NCBI GenBank assembly: GCA_009602735.1
Contig: WELA01012094.1
Coordinates: forward strand, 108,760-143,443
Source of the DNA: Mesotaenium endlicherianum
Lineage: Eukaryota; Streptophyta; Zygnematophyceae; Zygnematales; Mesotaeniaceae
Length of the DNA: 34,684 nucleotides
Direction of reading: 5' to 3'
Both the position numbers and the translations under genes were made by a program. The notes under the pieces were generated by a model. The model was given only the letters and a program-made list of their open reading frames with translations, did no database searches and was not told where the DNA came from. Each line of letters opens with the position of its first letter. Position 1 is the first letter of the stretch. Positions 19,824 through 28,562 of the stretch are shown here, piece after piece.

Positions 19824-21299
19824 CACCTTGAGATCGGCATAACCCAATTTTTCCGAAAATCTGGGTATGAAGCTATACCGAGTCGGATTGGCTGACGAGC
19901 GCCCGACGGGCAAATTTGAGAAGATACGATCATACCTTGACTGTTCTATTACTTTCATACCGTCATTTTTGGCCATGTTTAGAATGACCTCATTCTGACA
20001 AGCGGTGTATTTTGGTACACAAGGAGCGGGTGTAATAACTCATTCCGTGTTTCAGCACATCTTTAGCTTTTGACGAATCTTGTTTATTTGGACACAAGTA
20101 GCCGGTGAAGTAGTTCATTACGTGATTGAGCGAATCTAGACATTCTGACCACAGGGAAAGTTAACAATACCAAGCAAATCTTTTTTGTTGGTTACTTGAC
20201 GGTTTTCGTTTGTGACTGTAACCGTTATCCTTACACAGATTGCACAAAAAAGGCGCGGTCGACTTTTGTGGCATTTTGATTGGAGCGAGTGATACGCCTT
20301 TTTGCTTTTAATTTGAACGTGTTTTGCTCAGCATTGCCTAGACATATCAACACACCACTATCCACGCGAACCCAACACACGGACACTACGCCTCTTACCT
20401 CTATCGAACCATCTAACCTGCACTAACCCTATGTAGACACCTACCCATGACACACGACAATATTTGTACCCTTACCGCACAACATACTTATGTTGGAATA
20501 CGTCCTCAGGCACCCTTTTTTGACGAACATTTTGGAGGACATGGAAGTGAGATGGAAGATTCGGACGACTTTTCCGTCCATATATGGTCCACAAAATCTT
20601 ATATTTTTAGGTGTGCAATCTGATTGTGGGATATATGGTACTGGCACGCCGTTAGTTGTCAAACCAGCCAACGCGGTTTGGCTACCTGCTTGACTGTTTC
20701 AGTCACATGAACACGTCAGAAATGAATCAATGCGAGCCCGTCTCTGAATGCTGCAATTATGAAGTGCATGTAAGTTTATGTCGCACTCCAATTATCCTTC
20801 GTTGCACCCTTTTGTACCAGCGGAGGAGTATCTTCCTCTTTTCTCCTCTCTTCTTCCTCCCTTTTGTGTCTTCTTTTTGTGTAAGTTGCTCTCAAATCGA
20901 CCAGAGCCGGGCACTATATTGCCACATGTCATTCTAAAACTTTCATTGTGAGGGGCGAGCTTACTAGCTTGTGGAAAGAACACATGCAGCCAGCCGGATG
21001 TGTGAGCAGCCAGAGCGGGGATGAGGGCGTGGTCAATGCCTTAACTCTATTTTATTTTCCTTGGACAATTGCGATTGTTATCCAGGTGCTGGAGACGAAA
21101 GTAAGTTGCCCCTTTTTTCCCACCGGATGTCTTGTATGGATCCCTCAACACCATCTACACCAATAAGGGGACACTTGTGGCAGTGCTATCTCAGTGAGAC
21201 AATGTGCGAGTACTTTTTGTAGAGGAAGTAGAGTTTTCTATGTGGAGTTGATTCTGAGGGTTATTGCGAGCTGCTGCACGAGACAAAGTCAATCAGACA
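19824..21299. other. Unassigned region, no secure gene
   Basis: No element or gene family is recognised. A 67-codon plus-strand frame at 20490-20693 and its antisense partner lack support. Good donor-like sites (CAT|GTAAGT near 20769, AAA|GTAAGT near 21101, preceded by a pyrimidine-rich stretch ending TTATCCAG near 21085) hint at small host exons, but no protein can be named. Confidence 0.4.
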
Positions 21300-21567
21300 T
21301 TGAGGAAGCGAGGGAGGGACAGTGGGAGGGAGTGAAGAAGCGAGGGAGGGAGTGCAAGAGGGAGAGCGAGGTTGGGAACTAGGGAAGGAGGGCGGGGGGG
21401 CGGGAGGGGGGANGAAGGGAGGGAGGGGAGGCACGAGGGACGGAGGCATGAAGGGAGAGAAGGGAGGAGCAAGAGGAGAGAGTGAGGGAGAGTCGGTAAG
21501 AGAGGCAGGGAGCGACAGAGGGAGGGTTGTTGAGACGGAGCAAGTGAGGAAGATCTGGGGTAGGGAG
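21300..21567. repeat. G-rich polypurine low-complexity tract, 5' part
   Basis: Irregular GGGA/GAGG repeats with almost no pyrimidines, including one ambiguous base at 21413. It continues after the solo LTR at 22229. Confidence 0.9.
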
Positions 21568-22228
21568 TGAAATGAATCGACTTACTAAAAAGGCAATTAA
21601 TAATTAATGAAGATCTTTATATCAGCAAGTAATCTTTATGGTAACTTTTGTTAATTGATTAAACTAGCATCTTTAATGCAATCAGTAAACTCCCACATAA
21701 GCAAGGCTGGGAGATAGTGCATATCAATGGCTTCTCGCCTTGGATTCAGATCTCTCTCAGTAAGCAGTACAAGAGAGTTGGCCTCGTTTCCGAATGCCGA
21801 ACTTGAGAGCAATCCTAGCATATGTACGTGGAATGAGTTTACTGTTCAACGGCCATTGCGATGGCACCGCCTACCCGGGAGTTAACCACGTTGGTAGGAC
21901 CTCGGCTAACCAAATTTACCACCATCTCCCAGCATCCCGAATTGCCATCCATCCTAAGGATGTCATCTGGTCATTCATCCATCACACCACACTTAGATGC
22001 ATATCTAGGCAGTTCGCTGCTACCGAGTAGGAAGTCAGCTGGCTGTCAAAGAATGTGTCAGCAAGCTGACCGAAGTTGACTTCAGCCTGCTGCCCCCGGC
22101 TGAGTCATTAAACTGATTATTTTGTAAAATCCAATAGACTCAATATTAAGTAAAGTTCAGCAGGCTGAACTTAATTACCTATTAAATTTAAATGAACATT
22201 ATATCAACCAATATACTGATTCATTACA
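21568..22228 (-). mobile_element. Solo family A LTR (copy L2)
   Basis: 661 bp, reverse orientation: TGAAATGAATCG at the left, GATTCATTACA at the right. GGGAG precedes it (21563-21567) and follows it (22229-22233), consistent with a 5-bp target duplication, though this motif is common in the surrounding tract. No internal sequence is attached, so it arose by recombination between two LTRs. Confidence 0.88.
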
Positions 22229-23016
22229 GGGAGTGAGTGAGGGAGCAAGCAAGGAGTACGGGAGGGAGAAAAGAGCGACAGACTGAGTGAGGGAGAAAGG
22301 GAGGTAAGGGAGGGAGCGAGGGGGGGAGCGAGGGACGGAGGGAGATTGGGAGGGATAAGGGAGGGAGAGAGAAGGGAGGAGGGAGGGAGAGATGAAGGGG
22401 GGGAGGGGAGGAGGAAACGAGAAGAGGAGGGAGGGAGGGAGCGAGGGGGGAAGAGCGAGGAAGGGAGGAGTGTGTGAGGGAGCGGGGAAGGGAGGAGGGA
22501 GCGCAAAAGAGAGCGTGGAGGGAGGGGGGAAGGCGCGAGAGAGGGAAGGAGCAAGAGGGATGAAGTGTGGAAGGTGGGGAGAGTAGTGCGAGAGAGTGAG
22601 GGAGCATGGGAAGGAGGGAATAAGAAAGGGAGGCAGCGATGGGAGAAAGATGATGTAGAATAGAGTGGGTGGGAGGGCTAAAGTGGGGGATAGAACAAGG
22701 GGTGGACGTAGAAAGCGAGAAAGCTTGGGATGGGGAAGGGAACGATGAGAAAGGGAGAGAGATAGAGTGGGAGGAAATAGGAAGGAGGGAAGAGAGGGAT
22801 CAAGGGAAAAAGTATGAGAGGGAGGGAGGCTGTGAGGGGAGGAGGTATTGATGGCGGGAGGGAGGGATTATGAGCGAGACTTGGGGGAGGGAGGCCAGGT
22901 GGAGAAGGGTTGTATGGAGGACTTAGAAGGGGAATAGGATGACTTGGAGGGTTGGGAAAGGGCAAGTAGGCAAGAGGGAGGGGGAGGGAGGGGGAGGGAG
23001 GCAGGGCGGGGCAGCA

Positions 23017-23348
23017 AGAGACCAAATGAGAGAGGGAGGGAGACGGAAGGAGAGAGAGACAGCGGGAGGGAGGGAGAGAAAGTTACAGAGGGTGGGGGAG
23101 AAAGAGAAAGGTGCGAGGGAGGGAGGGCAATGCAACAAGAAAGTGGTTGAGGGAGAGAAGAAGAGAGAGGAAGAAGGGGAGTAAAAGAGAGGGAGGGAAA
23201 AGAGGGCAAGTAGGGCGAGCAATAGAGAGGAAGGGAGGAGGGAGGGAGGGATGAGCAAGGGAGCGAGGGAGGGGGAGAGGAAGACATAAGATGGGGAGGG
23301 GAACAGGAAGGGTGGGAGGGGTCAAGGGTGGCAGCTAGGAAGGGAGGG
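23017..23348 (+). repeat. 332-bp block repeated on the other side of the gap
   Basis: From AGAGACCAAATGAGAG to AAGGGAGGG this block reappears at 23598-23929 with a constant offset of 581, filling exactly the bases on both sides of the gap. Confidence 0.93.
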
Positions 23349-23597
23349 NNNNNNNNNNNNNNNNNNNNNNNNNNNNNNNNNNNNNNNNNNNNNNNNNNNN
23401 NNNNNNNNNNNNNNNNNNNNNNNNNNNNNNNNNNNNNNNNNNNNNNNNNNNNNNNNNNNNNNNNNNNNNNNNNNNNNNNNNNNNNNNNNNNNNNNNNNNN
23501 NNNNNNNNNNNNNNNNNNNNNNNNNNNNNNNNNNNNNNNNNNNNNNNNNNNNNNNNNNNNNNNNNNNNNNNNNNNNNNNNNNNNNNNNNNNNNNNNN
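23349..23597. other. Assembly gap (249 N)
   Basis: Run of N. Frames spanning it are meaningless. Confidence 1.
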
Positions 23598-23929
23598 AGA
23601 GACCAAATGAGAGAGGGAGGGAGACGGAAGGAGAGAGAGACAGCGGGAGGGAGGGAGAGAAAGTTACAGAGGGTGGGGGAGAAAGAGAAAGGTGCGAGGG
23701 AGGGAGGGCAATGCAACAAGAAAGTGGTTGAGGGAGAGAAGAAGAGAGAGGAAGAAGGGGAGTAAAAGAGAGGGAGGGAAAAGAGGGCAAGTAGGGCGAG
23801 CAATAGAGAGGAAGGGAGGAGGGAGGGAGGGATGAGCAAGGGAGCGAGGGAGGGGGAGAGGAAGACATAAGATGGGGAGGGGAACAGGAAGGGTGGGAGG
23901 GGTCAAGGGTGGCAGCTAGGAAGGGAGGG
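23598..23929 (+). repeat. Second copy of the 332-bp block
   Basis: Matches 23017-23348 in the same orientation and starts at the first base after the gap. Confidence 0.93.
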
Positions 23930-24215
23930 TGGGTGGGAGGTAAAGGGGAAGCGAGGAAAGGAGGGAGCAAGGGAGGGAAGGAGGGAGGGGTGGAGGGAGT
24001 TGCAAGCAAGGGAGAGCAGGGGAAGGTGGATCGAGCATGGGATGGAGAGGAGGGAAGTTTGATGGAAGGAGTGAGAGAGAGAGCGAGCAAGGGAGGGAAG
24101 AAGCGGGGGAGGTAGGGAGGGAGGGGGGAGGGAGGAAGGGAGCAAGGGACAGAGAAAGTGAGCAAAGGATTGAAGGGGGGAGCGCAATAGGGAGGGAGAG
24201 AGCTAAGGTCTCTCA

Positions 24216-24689
24216 CTCCCGCTCCCTGATGTAAATGCATGCAGAGCCGAGTGGCCAGGCATGCTTATGCATTTGTAGGGCTACTATTTCAAAACGATGC
24301 TCTTGCAGCAAGTGAGTCAGCACAAGGGGCCGCAGGGGGATGGGCGCGCTTGGAGTAGGCAAAGCTGGGTTGTTCTGCTCCAGTGTAAAAAGAGGCTATT
24401 GCTAGGTGCTCTGAAACTTCCATTCCTTTTTCCTGCTCTGCGGCTGCACCTGCACTGATGTATGTCAGAAGACAGTTGGCTCCCCCTTTGCTTGTCGAGG
24501 GTTAGTGCCATTTGAGGAGGGGTCCACTGCTGGTGGTGCTGCTGCTGGTGCTGGTTCGCAGGGCTGGGGCTGATGGTGTGCCGCTGGTGCAGGTGGGGGT
24601 GATGGTGCTGATGCTATTGTGGGTATGCAGGTGCTAGTGCTGGTGCGGGTATGCGGGTGCAGGTGTGCGGCTGGCTGGCGGGACAGCAG
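24216..24689. other. Region upstream of the GT43 exon, with GGTGCTG minisatellite
   Basis: No exon is secure in 24216-24520. Bases about 24520-24660 are an irregular GGTGCTGGTGC-type repeat ending in CAG sites, probably intronic and just before the exon acceptor at 24688-24689. Confidence 0.5.
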
Positions 24690-24767
24690 CTGAACTTCAC
24701 GAAGAGCAAGGGTGTGGAGCAACGCAACGTGGCGCTGCACTACATCGAGGAGCGCCGCCTGGCCGAT

Positions 24768-25485
24768 TGAAATGAATCGAAAAACCAAATAGGCGATTAA
24801 CAATTAATGAAGATCTTTATATCAGCAAGTAATCTTTATGGCATTTTCTGTTAATTGATTCAACAGCAAAAGACAACACACTAGCAGTGGACAATACTCG
24901 CAAGTCAAATGGAAGTAAACTAGCACCAATAATGCAATCAGTAAACTCGTACATAAGCAAGGCTAGAAGGCTGTGCATATCAATGGCTTCTCACCTTGGC
25001 TTTAGATCTCTCTCCGTAAGCTGTTCAAGAGAGTTGGCCTCGTTTCCGAATGCCAAACTCGAGAGCAATACCTAGCATATGTACATGGAATGAGTTTACT
25101 GTTCAACGGCCAGTGCGATGGCACCGCCTACCTGGGAAATAACCACGTTGGTAGACCTCAGTTAACCAAATCCACCGCCATCTCCCATCATCCCGAATCG
25201 CCATCCATCATAGGGATGTCATCTGGCCATTCATCTAGCATATCACACTTAGATGTATATCGAGGCAGTTCGCTGCTACCGAGTACGGAAGTCAGTTGGC
25301 TGTCAAAGAATGCGTCAGCAAGTTGACCTAAGTTGACTCCAGCCTGCTGCTCCCGGCTGAGTCATGAAACTAATTAATTTATAAGGTCCAGCAGACTCAA
25401 TATTAACTAAAGCTCAGCAGATTGAGCTTATTTAACTATTATATTTAAATGAATATTATACCTACCAATATACTGATTCATTACA
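24768..25485 (-). mobile_element. Solo family A LTR (copy L3) inside a GT43 exon
   Basis: 718 bp, reverse orientation: TGAAATGAATCG at the left end, GATTCATTACA at the right. The flanks CCGAT (24763-24767) and TCGAT (25486-25490) match at four of five bases, a likely decayed target duplication. Its first three bases create an artificial TGA stop in frame with the exon. Confidence 0.9.
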
Positions 25486-25530
25486 TCGATCTTGTACTTT
25501 GCCGACGATGACAATCGCTACGCCCCCCAG

Positions 25531-26265
25531 GTACGCCTTGGGCGCGCTCCCCGTGCGAGCTCTTCGCGTATGCAATCGCTCCCTCTCTTCGCACGCGCGC
25601 TCCCTTTTTGCAGCTCGTGGCGCCCATCTTGTAAGTCGCCTCGGCTCTGCTTCGCTTCGCTTTGCTTGGCTCTGCCCCCCCCGACTCAAGCTAGAGGAGC
25701 GTCTTGCTTAGCAGGGGCGTAGCCCGTGGCTGCTGGCACCCGGATAGCAGAGGAGGTCTTTTTGGGCCGTAAAAGCCACTCCTGCTGCTCTTCCTGTGCC
25801 CTTTGGGCCCGTCCAGCACCTCCGGCTTGGCTCCTTCCAGCCACTCTCCGGGCCACCAAGCAGCTTTAGGGCACTGCCAGCTGCACCGCACTGCCAGCAC
25901 TCACTCAGCTCCATAGTCCGCACACGCCTGGTCTTCCCTGGCCCGCCCCCCTTGCCCCGCCTTTCTCTTGCCTTCCCTGCCAAGCCCGTCCCTTCCTTGT
26001 CTTCCCTGCCCATCCCTGCCCTGTCTCGCCCTGCCAGTGTGCGACGCCGCCTCCCCAAGGCCACAGAGTGTTCTCTCTTACACTGCACCCTCGTTGCAAG
26101 AAGGCCCCCCTAGTCTCCCTCCCAACTCCCCCCCCTCCCCCCCTGCCACAACACACCACACACTACATGCCACCACCTCCAACTTGTTGCAAGGCCCAAA
26201 GAGGAACCTTCTTACTTTCAATGCCAAAGCCCGTGCTGACCGCTTGCGTGCGTGCATGTGCACAA
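25531..26265 (+). other. Probable GT43 intron
   Basis: About 735 bp between donor CAG|GTACGC and the resumed reading frame. It is C-rich and pyrimidine-rich on the plus strand from about 25900 to 26160. Its end, ...GTGCACAA, lacks the expected AG. Confidence 0.55.
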
Positions 26266-26512
26266 TTGTTTGCGAAGATTTGGAAGGTGCAACGCGTGGG
26301 CATCTGGCCGGCGGGCTTCTTGTGGTCTACGGAGGAGGAGTACTTGCGGCCCTTCTGGCTGCACAAGATTTTTATAGAGCGCCCGCTCATGCACTGGGGG
26401 GCGAAGGTCGGCCTGGAGGTGTACGGCTGGGAAATGTTTGGGTGGGCCATCATCGAGCCGGGCCGCAGGGGCCCCCGCCGCTTTACTGCGACATGGCGGG
26501 GTTTACCTTCAG

Positions 26513-27379
26513 GTAAGAGGGTGAGGAGGAGATGTAAGGGGAGGGACGGAAGGGAGGGAGGGGATGGATGGAGGGAGGGAGGGCAAGAAGGAGAAGTGGC
26601 CAGCTTTGCGGTGCAGCTGCTGAAAGTGACGATCTTGCAAGGGGTCAGGGACGGTGGCTGTTTCTCCCCGACCCACTGTTGCCCGAGCTTTGCACAAATG
26701 TTCTGATGGTAGCAAGAAGTGCACGGGCGTACGAGCGTACGGGCGTACGGACGGGCGGGAGGGCGTAAGAGTGGACTTATGGTAATTGCTGTGAAGCAGG
26801 CTCCCTGCTGCAACCTTTGGCCACGTGCCAAGCAAGATGTTGTTTGTTGCAGCCTATCCTTCGGTGCACGTGTCGCAAAGTAGGCTGCAGGTTGTAACCC
26901 GCTGCACATATTGTCGAGACCCTAAAGCTGTAGCTTACTGGCAACTATGACTTTTCTATATGTAGTTGGTCGTCTATTGCAAAAATGATGACGAGAACCA
27001 TGCAACCTATGTGCAAAGTGCAACGTTGGGTTTATGATAATGTAGAACTTATTATCTTGAGATTCTTTTCGACAAGCTCTAATGAACTATTGAAACATTC
27101 ATTTTTGAAGCCTACGTGCATGGAAGCGAAGGAGATAACTTTCACTTGATCCAATTTGGTTGTTAATGCACGTGTACATTGTATCACAAAGAACAAATAA
27201 GGTGTAATATACTTCACCCGGAGTGACCAAATATTACCGATGGAAAAACAATATGAACAAATTGTACCAACATTACGGTACCTCTAAAAATATATTAAAA
27301 AAAATTGTATGTGCCTCTAAGCATAGCTTAGCACATCTACTACCACTTGTGAAGGTCTTGCGCAAAGAACAGCCACAAA
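26513..27379. other. Region after the GT43 donor, no exon identified
   Basis: Starts with a purine-rich stretch (26515-26590, GGGA repeats). A small GCGTACGG-type tandem array lies at about 26727-26765, then AT-rich sequence. The expected C-terminal GT43 exon was not found. Confidence 0.45.
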
Positions 27380-27741
27380 CTGAGTAGCACAAGTGCAGGA
27401 TGAGCTGCGCCCCCTGTGCCCCCGTGTCCAGCAGCAGCAGCACCTCGTACACCTGCGCGTTCTCCACTATCGACATGCGCGCTGCTAAATGCAACACACT
27501 TGCAATAAACCTTTGCACACCTCGCCCCTGTAGCGCACCCTCGCCAGCACACACACACATCAGCAAAGTGTGCCAAGAGCCAGAACCTCAACTCGGAATC
27601 TAAACCCGGCATGTGCTCAATGTGCGTATGTTATAGCGAGCGTCCAGGCAGGGCAAGGAGTGTGGGCTTAAGGCCGGCAGCTCCCACAGCATGCGCGGCA
27701 AAAAGCCAGTGATTGCATCTGCCATCGTACTCCTTTGCAGC
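27380..27741 (-). CDS. Possible exons of an unrecognised host gene (minus strand)
   Basis: Three stretches have GC-rich third positions on the minus strand. From 27741 (after a CTAG acceptor): MADAITGFLPRMLWELPALS then PHSLPCLDARYN. At 27555-27600: SELRFWLLAHFAD, followed by a GTGTGT donor. At about 27380-27490, after TTTAGCAG: RMSIVENAQVYEVLLLLDTG then AQGAQLILHLCYSVCG. They could be consecutive exons of one helical protein, but frames and splice sites are not proven and no family is recognised. The upstream part would lie beyond the retrotransposon inserted at 27836. Confidence 0.28.
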
Positions 27742-27763
27742 CTAGCCCGCATGCACAAACACG

Positions 27764-27802
27764 CGCGCACACACACACACGCGCAAGCACACATGCGCAC
27801 AC
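27764..27802. repeat. (CA)n-type microsatellite
   Basis: CGCGCACACACACACACGCG-like dinucleotide run, degenerate at both ends. Confidence 0.8.
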
Positions 27803-27836
27803 GCTCAGAGAGCGTCCCCACCCCCCACTCCCCACC

Positions 27837-28548
27837 TGTAAGGTTATGAAAGTGTAGTTTGTTTCTTTCCAGTATTTTATATGCATAGAGTGTAACTTCA
27901 GAAGAACTTTGGCCTTTATTTCAAGTCATTTGGACAAGTATTGAGATAGTTATGAATTTTGGAAGTTTTTAGTGAGTTTTTAATGTCACAGATTCTATTT
28001 AGTGACAAGGACAGGTCCAGTGACGAAAATTTCGGTTGGAGTCCAGAAAGTAGGACATTGAAACATGAGGGTTCCAGAAAGTACGTACAATTACGTAGAG
28101 TGCCAAAGTGATCGTGGAATTTCTAGAAACTCCGTGAGGAGTTAGTGGATTGTGTAGTAGAATATTCTAGAGTGTGATTGTGTGCGTGTGAGTGTGCTAG
28201 CTTGTCCAACTAGGCAAGGTCAAGTACATGGAAGGAGCCATAGGAAAAGGTTCTGGAGGTACCTTGCTAGAGAGGACACTTAGAGTTAAAGGATAAATGG
28301 GAAGCACAAGGAAGTAGAGGGGGCTTATTCTAGTCTAACCTTCTTATCTTGTACACGACTTTTCTTAATAAAGTGAGTTCTTTTCCACTCCTCTCTCATG
28401 TAGCCCTCTAACTCTTGCAAGAGTGGCATACCACCAGGCCACTCCACCTTGTGTATGCAACTAGGAAAGGTCCTCGTGCACGCTTCCACTCGCGGGTGAG
28501 GGTGCGTGAGTGTGTATGGGCGCACTCCCCGCACCCTTCCCCCTTTCA
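27837..28548 (+). repeat. 5' LTR of the LARD-like element
   Basis: Starts TGTAAGGTTATGAAAG, ends CCCTTTCA. A polyadenylation signal AATAAA lies at 28367-28372, which would place the transcript end soon after. Confidence 0.93.
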
Positions 28549-28550
28549 CA

Positions 28551-28562
28551 TGGTATCGGAGC
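28551..28562 (+). other. Primer-binding site of the LARD-like element
   Basis: TGGTATCGGAGC, two bases after the LTR. It is the same variant as the chromovirus primer site. Confidence 0.88.

Larger units (their letters stand above)
22229..24215. repeat. About 2 kb of G-rich polypurine low-complexity DNA
   Basis: Plus strand is almost wholly A and G in GGGA/GAGGG-type units, irregular rather than a clean tandem array. All long frames here are composition artefacts (Pro/Ser/Leu on the minus strand). It contains the assembly gap at 23349-23597. Confidence 0.92.
24690..26512 (+). pseudogene. GT43-family glycosyltransferase, disrupted (exon parts 24690-24767, 25486-25530, 26266-26512)
   Basis: Part 1 reads LNFTKSKGVEQRNVALHYIE, then ERRLAD. 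After a solo LTR (24768-25485), part 2 reads LYFADDDNRYAPQ and ends at a donor, CAG|GTACGC (25530/25531). Part 3 reads LFAKIWKVQRVGIWPAGFL, later a Trp-rich stretch, GPRRF, and in another frame CDMAGFTF up to CAG|GTAAGA (26512/26513). The order GVxQRN, YFADDDN (Mn and donor binding), LF..I..V.R.G.WP and DMAGF is that of GT43 enzymes: glucuronyltransferases in animals, xylan backbone IRX9/IRX14 proteins in plants, acting in the Golgi. The damage is the LTR insertion with a one-base frame mismatch, a one-base shift near 26490, and AA instead of AG at the part 3 acceptor. N- and C-terminal exons were not found. Family call confident, inactivity likely. Confidence 0.78.

Noticed and set aside
20490..20693. 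67-codon plus-strand frame as a gene
   Set aside because: An opposite-strand frame covers the same bases, no splice or family support, and composition is ordinary.
22204..24240. Long Pro/Ser/Leu-rich minus-strand frames and Gly/Glu/Arg-rich plus-strand frames
   Set aside because: They arise from polypurine low-complexity DNA and even run through the N gap; no domain or splice signals.
26163..26909. A 248-codon minus-strand frame overlapping the GT43 exon
   Set aside because: It is antisense to the GT43 motifs, which explain the codon pattern on the plus strand.
27273..27566. Ankyrin repeat suggested by VLHLAARMSIVENAQ
   Set aside because: LHLAA comes partly from a likely splice acceptor (TTTAGCAG) and the rest does not repeat with 33-residue periodicity.
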